Below the pieces are notes generated by a model. The model ran no database searches, was not told the DNA's origin, and saw only the letters and a program-made list of their open reading frames with translations. Below, one piece after another: positions 26,340 to 35,010 of a stretch of 64,000 nucleotides of DNA. Positions within the stretch are counted from its first letter, which is position 1; the number at the start of each line of letters is the position of its first letter. The translations under genes were made by a program, and so were the position numbers. Origin of the DNA: Flammeovirga yaeyamensis (lineage in GTDB: Bacteria > Bacteroidota > Bacteroidia > Cytophagales > Flammeovirgaceae); the NCBI RefSeq assembly GCF_018736045.1, contig NZ_CP076132.1, positions 858,001 to 922,000 of the forward strand, read 5' to 3'.

Positions 26340-27302
26340 CTATCTTGACCTAATTTCTTTTCTCATAAAGTAATAATAGGAGAAACCAAATAAAGAAATA
26401 CACGCCGATATTAATGCCGTGATGTGTGGCCATATTAAAAATATACTTTCTTGTAAAGGAAGAATTGAAGGTAATGTTCCTATCTTTTCAGCTCTACTAA
26501 GAGGGCCTAATGTCCTTACAGTAGGCATCAATACAGTATTTACTGCTTCATTAAATAGTTGAACTGGATTTATTCTATTCACATTTTGAATAAAACTTTG
26601 ATAGGCCACTATGGTATTTTCAGAAGCATATATTGATGGAGCCATAGATTGAGCCAATACATTAATGATTATACCAAAAAAGATGGTGAAAAATATCCAT
26701 AAGGCTAATCCAGATAAGGCGGAGGTGGCTGATTGCTTGAATTTTACCGAAAAGAATATGGAAAGATTCAACCAAAACCCAACGTAAATGATATTAATAA
26801 GAGAAAAGACAAACAAACGCAAGACTTCATCAAATGTAGGAGGGATCCCGATGAGTAGTAATCCAAAACCTACAACAACCAAAGTGATAAATATAAATAA
26901 AGCACTTAATACTATAAGTGAAGCCGTGAACTTTGCGTTTAAGATATAGTCTCTATAAACAGGTTGTGCTAAAATGCGACTTAAAGTGCCTTTGCTCTGT
27001 TCAGAATTGATTGCTTCAAACCCCATACTTATCCCAAGTAATGGACCAATAAAACTAACAAAAACAATAAATGATGGCAGGGCATCAGATGAGTGCGTGA
27101 AAATTCTTAGGAAAAAGAAATCATTGCTTTTACTTAATTTTACTACAGTTGAAAAGTCAGATAATGCACTATATAAAGAAGCTGAACAGGTAAGCAATAA
27201 TATCAAACCCATAATCAAAAACTTCCAACTACGTACCGTATCTGTTATTTCCTTTTGTACCATCACCCAAAATGCCGAGGTGTTATTTATTGTAATGATC
27301 AT
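26340..27302 (-). CDS. ABC-2 type transporter permease
   Basis: Integral membrane permease (320 residues) with about six helices and the ABC-2 pattern. After the first helix there is a long periplasmic loop, then FEAINSEQSKGTLSRILAQPV, the usual cytoplasmic coupling segment. Its start overlaps the end of the ATPase gene by 4 bases, so the two subunits are translated together. A NEW3-type membrane protein is first in the operon. The substrate is unknown. The three-gene layout is common in Bacteroidota and archaea. Confidence 0.88.
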   Translation of the reverse strand: MIITINNTSAFWVMVQKEITDTVRSWKFLIMGLILLLTCSASLYSALSDFSTVVKLSKSNDFFFLRIFTHSSDALPSFIVFVSFIGPLLGISMGFEAINSEQSKGTLSRILAQPVYRDYILNAKFTASLIVLSALFIFITLVVVGFGLLLIGIPPTFDEVLRLFVFSLINIIYVGFWLNLSIFFSVKFKQSATSALSGLALWIFFTIFFGIIINVLAQSMAPSIYASENTIVAYQSFIQNVNRINPVQLFNEAVNTVLMPTVRTLGPLSRAEKIGTLPSILPLQESIFLIWPHITALISACISLFGFSYYYFMRKEIRSR

Positions 27303-28264
27303 AATTTTCTGTTTTCAAAATACTTATTATAAATAGCATCTAGGCCAAATTCTTTTTTATTTAAGTACACCAATTCCTGCTCTGCTTCAATTACTTTTTT
27401 AGCAATTTCAGCAGAGACATCTTTAGAACATTCTATTTCGAAGTGGTCTTTCTTAAAATCAATTTGATTTACTTCTTCAATAGGTGTCAAAATTTTCTTC
27501 AATTGTTCAGGATCCATTTTATTTGTATTTGATGATATTCCTAATTCAATCAGATAACTTCCTTTGGTGAAGAGTTCTTGAGAAAGTTCTTCCAGATTAC
27601 CTTCAGCAAGTAATTGTCCTTCCACAAAAATGCCTACTCTATCACATACTTGTTGTACTTGATGTAAATTATGAGAGGAGAATAAAACCGTTATTTGATG
27701 TTCATTTCTTAACTCAACAATCAAGTTTAATAGTTCCTCAACGCCTTTAGGGTCTATACCAGAGGTGGGTTCATCAAGAATAATCACCTCAGGGTTTTTG
27801 ATAAGTACATCTGCTAACCCTAAACGTTGTCGCATTCCTTTGGAGTAAGTAGACACTTTTTTATGCATTGCATCTTTTAGACCTACTCTTTCTATAAATG
27901 CTCTTGCTTTATCTTTTGCAAACTCCTTGTCCAATCCATTTAGCTGAGCAGTATACACCAAGTTGTCTAACCCAGTAAGTTGAGGGTAAAACCCAACATC
28001 TTCAGGTAAATAACCCACCCTTTGTTTCACTTCAATAGGTTTTCGAGTAGGATTAATACCACAAACTTCTACTATACCACTATCCGGTTCCGTCAAACCC
28101 ATAATGGTTAGTATAGTAGTCGATTTACCTGCTCCATTTGGTCCTAGTAAACCAAATATTTCTCCTTTTTTTATGGATAAGTTGAGTCGGTGAACTGCGG
28201 TATGTTCACCATACCTTTTTGTAATTCCACGTAATTGAATTACAGCATCACTCATTACTTTCAT
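27299..28264 (-). CDS. ABC transporter ATP-binding protein
   Basis: Cytoplasmic ATPase subunit of 321 residues. Walker A is GLLGPNGAGKST, the signature is YSKGMRQRLGLADVL, and Walker B is EVIILDEPTSGIDP, followed by the H-loop SSHNLHQ. The C-terminal 90 residues form the extension common in ABC-2 exporters. It overlaps both neighbours (one base with the upstream gene, four bases with the permease), so it is tightly operonic. It powers the adjacent permease. Confidence 0.95.
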   Translation of the reverse strand: MKVMSDAVIQLRGITKRYGEHTAVHRLNLSIKKGEIFGLLGPNGAGKSTTILTIMGLTEPDSGIVEVCGINPTRKPIEVKQRVGYLPEDVGFYPQLTGLDNLVYTAQLNGLDKEFAKDKARAFIERVGLKDAMHKKVSTYSKGMRQRLGLADVLIKNPEVIILDEPTSGIDPKGVEELLNLIVELRNEHQITVLFSSHNLHQVQQVCDRVGIFVEGQLLAEGNLEELSQELFTKGSYLIELGISSNTNKMDPEQLKKILTPIEEVNQIDFKKDHFEIECSKDVSAEIAKKVIEAEQELVYLNKKEFGLDAIYNKYFENRKL

Positions 28265-29412
28265 TATCTTCTACCGTACTTTTTAGTTAAATACACCATA
28301 CCCCCCATTGCAGATAGAATAATGGAAAGCCCCATTACTCCCATAAACACACGAGTTTTAACAGTCATTCGGAATGAAGTGGATACACTTGTTTCAGGTG
28401 TTTTTGCAGTAATTGTAGTCATATAATCACCTGGAATGGCTTTGCCATTTGCTTTTACATGAGCAAAAACTTTTTCAGTAGCACCCGCCTCTAAAAATTC
28501 GATAGTATTTTTACTAAACTTCACCTCCCAATCTTTGGGTTTACTATCACTTAGTTTGATATTTTCTAGTTTAGTCGACCCAGTGTTCTTTACAATTAAT
28601 TCGATTCTTTTTTCATCACCGGCTGTAATTTCCTGACTCAATAATCCATTAGGAGTAGAGAGTGATAAATCATAAGTACCGGTAATGACCACCTCTAAAT
28701 TCATTTCAGAGGTAGAATTCCCAGATACAGCTTTTACAGGAATTACATATTTTCCCGCTTTAGTAAATGAAGCAGCTTTGACATCAAAAGTGATGTTTTT
28801 TGTGCCATTTGCACTAACCTCAGTAGAAGTTGCTTGTTTATAATTTGGTTTAATAGCCACGGACCATCCCTTAGGAGGGGAGGCCATAAGTGCATATTGT
28901 TGTGTGCTCGATGTTTTGTTTTTTAAAATAGCCGAAAACGTAAAGTTGGATTTAGGTGTACCCTCCATATTTTTTTGATCACAAGTCAATTCAGATTCGT
29001 TTGTGCCAGCTGTAGTAACATGAATTGTGATCGGCAAACTAGCATGTTCACCCATACTAGCATACACAGTGTAATATCCTTTTTTGACTTCATAAGGAAT
29101 TTCCAATTTGAAATCAAGCGTTTTTTTGTCCTCCGGTCGAACGGCAAGTTTAGATACATTAAGACCACTTGATGTTAAGGAATAACTCCAATTTTTAGGA
29201 ACTCTATAAATATTGATGTTCTCGTTATAAGTTTGATTACCATTATTAATGATATCAAGTTTGTAATTAATTGTGGTTCCCGGAGCCACAGCTACTCTCG
29301 TGTTCGGAGTATAAATTTCAATCGGAGCATTTGATGCGAATAAAGATGTATTGGCAAGGAATACTAACAATCCAATACATAAAACTTCTAGTTTGAAAAG
29401 TTGCTTTTTCAT
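28264..29412 (-). CDS. NEW3-domain membrane protein of the ABC operon
   Basis: Secreted or membrane-anchored protein of 382 residues. A signal peptide (about 1-25, LANTSLFAS) is followed by three immunoglobulin-like beta-sandwich repeats. These show the NEW3-like pattern of a glycine/asparagine turn then an aliphatic-rich strand (LDIINNGNQTY, SAILKNKTSST, LIVKNTGSTKL). A C-terminal transmembrane helix (about 355-375) has a short basic tail. The domains face the periplasm. It is the first gene of the operon with an ABC ATPase and permease, so it is probably the periplasmic partner. Function beyond that is unknown. Confidence 0.8.
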   Translation of the reverse strand: MKKQLFKLEVLCIGLLVFLANTSLFASNAPIEIYTPNTRVAVAPGTTINYKLDIINNGNQTYNENINIYRVPKNWSYSLTSSGLNVSKLAVRPEDKKTLDFKLEIPYEVKKGYYTVYASMGEHASLPITIHVTTAGTNESELTCDQKNMEGTPKSNFTFSAILKNKTSSTQQYALMASPPKGWSVAIKPNYKQATSTEVSANGTKNITFDVKAASFTKAGKYVIPVKAVSGNSTSEMNLEVVITGTYDLSLSTPNGLLSQEITAGDEKRIELIVKNTGSTKLENIKLSDSKPKDWEVKFSKNTIEFLEAGATEKVFAHVKANGKAIPGDYMTTITAKTPETSVSTSFRMTVKTRVFMGVMGLSIILSAMGGMVYLTKKYGRR

Positions 29413-29541
29413 AGAAATTAAATCATTAAAAAATTAATATTAACTACATTACGTTAAGTCGATCAAAGGAGGCCTGTAAGCAAAAACACCTACAAGCCGT
29501 ATTGCCTGAAAATTAAAACTCTTATTCAGGTGATGAAGAAT

Positions 29542-29742
29542 CTAGGAAGCAGATTGATATTTTGTGTACAAGATTTCTTCAATGACATCTTGATGCAGAT
29601 CTGAGAAATTTTCAATTACCCAATCTTTTAATTTAGCTTGCTCTTTGGCTTCTAGCCAATTCATCGATTTAATTAGTTCTTTTCTAAAAAGGGCTTTTTC
29701 TTCTTTTACGCCATTTAAAACAATTTTGCTGTATTCTAACAT
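29542..29742 (-). CDS. Small helical protein, function unknown
   Basis: A 66-residue, highly charged, mostly helical product (KEEKALFRKELIKSMNWLEA, then KLKDWVIENFSDLHQDVIEEILY). No signal peptide or transmembrane segment is seen. Composition and codon use look protein-like, and an A/T-rich leader precedes it. It lies 129 bases upstream of the ABC operon on the same strand and could be its first gene or independent. It is not a recognised family. Confidence 0.55.
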   Translation of the reverse strand: MLEYSKIVLNGVKEEKALFRKELIKSMNWLEAKEQAKLKDWVIENFSDLHQDVIEEILYTKYQSAS

Positions 29743-30098
29743 AGTACTTTACATTTAAAATCTATTGCATAGATTGGTTCAACAAAATATTTAATAAAAT
29801 AGGTACGACTACTGCAATGAATAGTCAAGAATAAACGATAGTTATATTTGATTTTCGTTTCTAGATTGAAATCAAAATAAATACCAACCGAATTAGAAAG
29901 ATTATTGGTGTTTATGGGTAAGTAATTGATAATCAATAATAAATTATTTTCAATAAAAAATATGTAGTGTCAAATTGACAGTTTTTTGTTAATATCAAAA
30001 GACAATTTTTCAAGTTGTACTCTTTACTTTTGACAGTTTTTATAAAAAAAAGCTGTCCCAAACAGTGTTGAAACAGCTTCTAATCATTTTAATGTTTT
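29743..30098. other. AT-rich intergenic region
   Basis: No convincing gene is present. It contains the AT-rich leader of the small helical protein and, at 30043-30079, the terminator of the oxidoreductase gene. A short minus-strand frame here has a composition unlike a protein and is not called. Confidence 0.6.
30043..30079 (-). terminator. Oxidoreductase terminator
   Basis: AAGCTGT (30050-30056) pairs with ACAGCTT (30073-30079). On the minus strand it is followed by a run of T. Confidence 0.75.
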
Positions 30099-31196
30099 TT
30101 ATTTCTGATAAGTAGCATAATCTATATACCCTTCAGCACCTCCTCCATAGAATGTATTATGATTGGCATAATCCACTGGAGTCAATGGCCAATTATTTTT
30201 CATGCGTTCTACTAAGTCAGGATTGGTGATGAACGGTTGACCAAATGCGACTAAATCCACTAAACCTTTAGCCAATAAGTCTTCCGCAATTTCCTGAGTA
30301 AGTTTACCAGCCACCATAATTGGGTGATGATAAATACTTCTTATTTCTTTTCTATAAGCTTCAGTAACTTCTTTATAGTTCGAAATATTTTCTGAAAAAT
30401 GAAGATAAGCTAAACCAAATTGATCCAATGCTTTTACTAATGCTAAGCTTAAATCAATCATCTCAGGATCGTGGTTTACACTACCCTCTGCCACAAATGG
30501 AGAAATCCTGATGGCTGTTTTATCTGCACCAATCGCATAGGCTACAGCTTCAACAGTTTCTATTGTCATTCTCATTCTATTTTCGATAGATCCACCATAT
30601 TCGTCAGTTCTCTGATTAGAGTGAGCTCGTAAGAATGAATCCAATAAATAACCGTGTGCACCATGTAATTCTACGCCATCAAATCCTACTTCCATAGCAT
30701 TCTTAGCCGCCTGAACGAAATCATTTTGTGTTTGTTTAATTTCCTCAAGACTCATTTCTTTTGGCGATTCGGTTTCAATCATACCATAAGTACCATCACC
30801 TAGTGGGCCCCAAACTTTATCTGCTTCTTTAATTGCAGATGGAGCTACCGGCTGAGTTCCCGAAATATTAGAGTGAGAACGACGACCAACATGCCATAAT
30901 TGAATAAATATTTTACCTCCTTTTTTATGCACTTCATCAGTAACGGCTTTCCACCCATCGATTTGTTCTTGTGTATATATTCCTGGAGTAAAGCTATATC
31001 CTCTGCCTACTTTAGAGATAGGGGATCCTTCTGTAATTATTAATCCTGCAGACGCTCTTTGACCATAATATTCTTTTGCTAAAGGTGTAATAACATCTTC
31101 TTCCACAGAGCGAGAGCGTGTCATTGGTGCCATTGCAATTCTATTGTTTAAAGTAATTTGTCCTAATTGATATTCTGAAAATATGTGGTTACTCAT
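30099..31196 (-). CDS. Old yellow enzyme family NADH:flavin oxidoreductase
   Basis: FMN-dependent ene-reductase of 365 residues reducing activated C=C bonds of unsaturated carbonyls and related electrophiles. The TIM-barrel signatures include NNRIAMAPMTRSR, QLWHVGRRSH, and HGAHGYLLDSFLR followed by RTDEYGGSIENRMR. The start at 31196 is preferred over an upstream ATG because the family begins near MSNHIFSEYQLG. A Crp-like regulator gene lies 98 bases upstream on the same strand and probably controls it. It is a cytoplasmic enzyme. Confidence 0.93.
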   Translation of the reverse strand: MSNHIFSEYQLGQITLNNRIAMAPMTRSRSVEEDVITPLAKEYYGQRASAGLIITEGSPISKVGRGYSFTPGIYTQEQIDGWKAVTDEVHKKGGKIFIQLWHVGRRSHSNISGTQPVAPSAIKEADKVWGPLGDGTYGMIETESPKEMSLEEIKQTQNDFVQAAKNAMEVGFDGVELHGAHGYLLDSFLRAHSNQRTDEYGGSIENRMRMTIETVEAVAYAIGADKTAIRISPFVAEGSVNHDPEMIDLSLALVKALDQFGLAYLHFSENISNYKEVTEAYRKEIRSIYHHPIMVAGKLTQEIAEDLLAKGLVDLVAFGQPFITNPDLVERMKNNWPLTPVDYANHNTFYGGGAEGYIDYATYQK

Positions 31197-31294
31197 GATT
31201 GTATAATTTTTGTTTTTTTGATGATACAAAGGTCAATAAAAGGATTATAAATAGAGAGGAAGTAACGCACATTTTTGATGTGATGTAGATCACA

Positions 31295-31867
31295 CTATTT
31301 AGAGAATCGACTTAGTGTTTCTCTACTTACACCTAAGTAAGAAGCAATGTATTTTTTAGGCACTCTCTGTATCAAATCAGGTAGTTTTTGAACAAGGTCG
31401 TTGTATCTTTTCTCGGCACTATCCTTCATCAACCCCATCACTCTTTGTTGAAGGGAAATATATCCTTTAGTAGATTTAATTCTGAAAAAGTTAGCCAAGG
31501 CAGGAACTTTTTCGCACATTTTCTCTCTATCCTCAAACGACATCACTAAAAATTCTGCATCTTCTATACAATCTATATTTAAGGTAGAGATACCATGATT
31601 CTGGTACGCTTGAAAATCGCTCACCCAATAATTCTCAAATGCAAACTGAAGGATATGTTCTTTACCACTGTCCTCCATAAAATAAGATTTCACCAGTCCT
31701 TTTACTATCCAAAATTCGTTAGGCACATTGCTTCCCTCCTGAATCAAAAACTGATGTTTCTTTAAACGTTTATAGGTAAAATGCTGACTTATATATTCCC
31801 ATTCTTCTTCAGAAATCTCTACTGTTTCGAGAAAGTGTTGTTTTAATTTTAGAAGTGCTTCTTCCAT
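31295..31867 (-). CDS. Crp/Fnr-family transcriptional regulator
   Basis: Cytoplasmic regulator of 190 residues. The cyclic-nucleotide-binding-like domain covers about 20-120 (IQEGSNVPNEFWIVKGLVKSY), and the C-terminal helix-turn-helix is RVPKKYIASYLGVSRETLSR. There is no cysteine cluster for an Fnr-type iron-sulfur centre. The group is common in Bacteroidota, where such proteins often sit next to the gene they control. Here that neighbour is the flavin oxidoreductase. Confidence 0.9.
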   Translation of the reverse strand: MEEALLKLKQHFLETVEISEEEWEYISQHFTYKRLKKHQFLIQEGSNVPNEFWIVKGLVKSYFMEDSGKEHILQFAFENYWVSDFQAYQNHGISTLNIDCIEDAEFLVMSFEDREKMCEKVPALANFFRIKSTKGYISLQQRVMGLMKDSAEKRYNDLVQKLPDLIQRVPKKYIASYLGVSRETLSRFSK

Positions 31868-31922
31868 TCCCTCATTTAAATTTATGTTCCGATATTCAAT
31901 TTAATAGTTATTGAGGAATCTT

Positions 31923-31959
31923 AAAAAAAATAGCCACTCCGCATCTGCAAAGTGGCTAT
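31923..31959 (-). terminator. PL17 gene terminator
   Basis: ATAGCCACT (31930-31938) pairs with AGTGGCTAT (31951-31959), with a T run on the minus strand. Confidence 0.85.
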
Positions 31960-32007
31960 CTGTGATATCCGATATATAAATTTTCGTTTGTTAGTTTTGA
32001 TCTATTA

Positions 32008-34245
32008 TTAAATTTCTTCCAATAGGTAAACCCCTTTCCATTTCAAGGTAGTCTCACCTATTTTCAATTTATGTTTTGATGAAGAGGAGCTATTATTATT
32101 ACACATTATAAATCTCCATTTCTTGCCTTCTTTATTTTCGAAAGTCACAGCAGAATACGCATTGGTATTGTACACTACATTTACATTTTTAATACTGCTG
32201 TACGTGTGAGGAGCCAACTCCGTGATGTAAGAATATCCTCCGTGAGTTTCTAATACTGATGCATATAAGTTACTTCCTTTTTTACCTGTTTTTAACCAGT
32301 GGAAAGCCTTGTCGTTTCTAAGGTTCATTTTAGGATCGTTCGCGCCAAGAAGTACAAAATTGATGCTGTCCTCAGCAGAAGTGGCCATATTGAGTGTATA
32401 GAACACTTTATTGTTAAACCAGTTGACCTGATTAAAATTCCCTTTAGATGGTGCTTCACCCACTTTCCATAAATATTGGAAACCATCTTTTTTACCCATC
32501 ACCGGTAAAGAATTTAATGGTTGATTATCGAAAGTAGAATACATCATCTGACCTTTATAATTATAAGGCATTCTCAATTTCTGGTCAGAAGGTAAGTCTG
32601 CTCTGAATAAATCAAGTAATAAAGGATTTTCAAATGCATTGTCTTTAATTAATACTAAAGTTCTTTGTTGATGAACACCATCATAAGCAATACTGTCTTT
32701 AGCACTCATGATCTGAATATTTTCATCCTCAGCATTGAAGTAATACAATTCAGGAGTAGCCGATTCCGCTTTTTCAACCTTTGCATTGCATTGCGTACGA
32801 TCGCCAATCACTAAAGTGTTATGGGCTACAGTTTGTTTCGCCCATGTTTTATTTTCTTTTAAGTATCCGCCACCATCTTTTTGGTTGATGTTGACATAAC
32901 GAGCAGCACCATAATCTTGTAGCACTTCATCTCCTTTATTGTACATCAAATAAGAAAGGCGGTCGAAATGACCATGCCCCATACCGTGTTGGGTAAACTT
33001 CATGATGTATTCCTGACGGCTTCCTCTTAAAATACCAATCGCACCTTTATCACCTTTATTACCATCAGTGACCAACAAACTTCTTTTTTGGTAAGTCGTT
33101 GCTTTCCCCTGTGCAATAGCATTTGATTCTAAGAAACCACCATAGTTTAGAGGAACTGCGTTCAATTCTTTTACAATCGATAAAAGACCATTTCTATGTG
33201 CATCACCGTGTTCGTAAGCGATGGAAATAGCTAATTTCAATTCTCTTGAATAGTAAGACATTCCTTTTTGTGCATCATTTAATGGGAAGAATTCCCCTTT
33301 CTCATTCGATAACTGAACAAGCGTTTCGATACCTTTTAGGAGGATCTTATTGTCGTAATTGAAAATATCAAGTTCCTTTTTATTTCTATCCAAGGCTACC
33401 GCATACATTAAGTAAGGGTACATTGCATATCTTTGGTAGTAGGGACCTTCGAAATAATATCCATCAGGAGAAAAAGCATGATCGATGTTGGCAAGGAAGC
33501 CCGCTTTTTTCTGATCTGCTCTAATAATATCTCCTCCATCGTTGTCTTTTGCGTATAGGTTTTCAAAAGGAAGACCGTATAATGATTTCTGAATCAAATC
33601 TTCGTCGTGCATGACCAAACCAATCATACCTACTGCAGCATTGGCCCAAGTACTATGGTTATGCAGGCGGTTAAAGAATTGAGGCGTTTGTACTGATAAG
33701 AAATCTGCATAAGGTCTAAATAATTCCTTGTTTAATTTATCTCTAGTACCAGCATCCAACCATTCGTAAATCGAGCTGTACGCCTGACTTGTATAAACCA
33801 ACCAATTGGCATCGTTTAGACACTGCCAGAAAAATTTACCTGGCGAATACGATCTAGTGGCAGGGTGACGATCGAAAGTAGGAAATAATTCAGCGTATTT
33901 TAATAAAGTGTTTTTGATTAGCTCAGCGTATTGCTCATTACCTGTCAATTGGTAAAGCATGCCCGCTTTCTGCATAATCGTATAATTTAATTTATGTTGA
34001 GAGTGAGTGTACCCTCCAGCTAAATCTTTAGGAACAGGAACATCAAGTCCAGATTTTAAATAGGGAGCCACTTCTTCAATCGCATCATTTACTGCTGAGT
34101 GAAAAAGGTTATCACTTTTTAAAGCCAATTTCATTTCCTGAAGCTGAGCCTCGGAAGTAATTAAATTTCCGTTCTGACTGAAAACGTTAGATACACTTAA
34201 CAGAATTAGCAAGACTGCTGTGTATAAGTTATTCTTCATTTTCAT
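32008..34245 (-). CDS. PL17 oligoalginate lyase
   Basis: Exo-acting alginate lyase that trims unsaturated oligoalginates to monomeric uronate. A signal peptide (about 1-23, VFSQ) without lipobox places it in the periplasm. The N-terminal alpha/alpha toroid (about 30-380) contains LHNHSTW (Asn196/His197) and FEGPYYQRY (Tyr269/Tyr270), candidate catalytic residues by analogy with Alg17C. The C-terminal heparinase II/III-like beta-sandwich begins near GMGHGHFDRLSY. Length 745 is typical. It is divergent from the PL6 operon across a 765-base control region with matching operators, so it belongs to the alginate locus. The exact catalytic residues are inferred. Confidence 0.9.
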   Translation of the reverse strand: MKMKNNLYTAVLLILLSVSNVFSQNGNLITSEAQLQEMKLALKSDNLFHSAVNDAIEEVAPYLKSGLDVPVPKDLAGGYTHSQHKLNYTIMQKAGMLYQLTGNEQYAELIKNTLLKYAELFPTFDRHPATRSYSPGKFFWQCLNDANWLVYTSQAYSSIYEWLDAGTRDKLNKELFRPYADFLSVQTPQFFNRLHNHSTWANAAVGMIGLVMHDEDLIQKSLYGLPFENLYAKDNDGGDIIRADQKKAGFLANIDHAFSPDGYYFEGPYYQRYAMYPYLMYAVALDRNKKELDIFNYDNKILLKGIETLVQLSNEKGEFFPLNDAQKGMSYYSRELKLAISIAYEHGDAHRNGLLSIVKELNAVPLNYGGFLESNAIAQGKATTYQKRSLLVTDGNKGDKGAIGILRGSRQEYIMKFTQHGMGHGHFDRLSYLMYNKGDEVLQDYGAARYVNINQKDGGGYLKENKTWAKQTVAHNTLVIGDRTQCNAKVEKAESATPELYYFNAEDENIQIMSAKDSIAYDGVHQQRTLVLIKDNAFENPLLLDLFRADLPSDQKLRMPYNYKGQMMYSTFDNQPLNSLPVMGKKDGFQYLWKVGEAPSKGNFNQVNWFNNKVFYTLNMATSAEDSINFVLLGANDPKMNLRNDKAFHWLKTGKKGSNLYASVLETHGGYSYITELAPHTYSSIKNVNVVYNTNAYSAVTFENKEGKKWRFIMCNNNSSSSSKHKLKIGETTLKWKGVYLLEEI

Positions 34246-34389
34246 CTTTATGATTTTATTTATTTGTTAGCGAACATCAGATTTTGTAAACAGATTCTTT
34301 TTCTCAAAACATACTTTAAAAGTTGTCTTTCATTTCATCAATATTGTTTACTTAAATAAAAAACATTGTTGTTTTCTATTATTGGTATT

Positions 34390-34401
34390 TTGGTTGACCA
34401 A
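34390..34401 (-). promoter_or_regulatory. Alginate-locus operator before PL17
   Basis: Reads TTGGTCAACCAA on the minus strand, 145 bases before the PL17 start. It is identical in core to the PL6 and SusC sites and resembles UxuR/FadR-type operators (TTGGTnnACCAA). Confidence 0.72.
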
Positions 34402-34915
34402 TTTAGAGAATCGATATTTATTACTCATCATCAAAATCAAAATAAATTAACAATAAGTGTTAAAATGCAATAATATATAGAAATAGTGCAATGTTTTGTA
34501 AGTAAAAAAGGGTCTTTAAGTGATGTTTATTTTTAAGATTAACTAAAATCATAAAAAAGTAAAACAATGTGTACAATCTATAATAAGATCTATTTGTCTT
34601 TTATTGTCACGGGTGGTTATCAAAATGAATTTAGATTAAAAATGCTGATTAATAATAGTTGAAGGCAGTTTTTAAAAAGAGTCGTTTTTACAATTATTAA
34701 GGTTTTGTTTTCTGATGGACAAAAATATATTTTAGTCATTTTTACCAGTATCGATCGTTATATTTTCATTTTAATTTGAAATTTTAACATTTTTCATAAA
34801 ATCTGCCTCATTTTAACGCCTTCCGTGCTTTTGGTGTGAATAAATCACAATTTATATCATTCATTTTGCGAAAAATATATGTCGATTTAGGAAATATAAA
34901 ATTGATTTATGATAT

Positions 34916-34927
34916 TTGGTCAACCAA
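34916..34927 (+). promoter_or_regulatory. Alginate-locus operator before PL6
   Basis: TTGGTCAACCAA overlaps the end of a -7-like box (GATATTTG, 34911-34918), 83 bases before the PL6 start. A repressor here would cover the promoter. Confidence 0.74.
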
Positions 34928-35010
34928 TCACCAAAAAGGGTTGAGAACAAACAAATCATCTGATTCTACGCTGAATCAAATTATAGAAATAGAAAAAAGA
35001 TAAATTAGAA

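Larger units (their letters stand above)
34246..35010. other. Divergent control region of the alginate locus
   Basis: 765 bases without a gene between PL17 (minus) and PL6 (plus). It is AT-rich and holds two copies of the palindrome TTGGTCAACCAA in opposite orientation, each reading with its own transcription unit: 34390-34401 for PL17 and 34916-34927 for PL6. Nothing else is recognised in the middle. Confidence 0.7.

Noticed and set aside
29736-29936. Small minus-strand frame of 66 codons
   Set aside because: The composition is that of translated AT-rich gap sequence and it overlaps the start of a better candidate.
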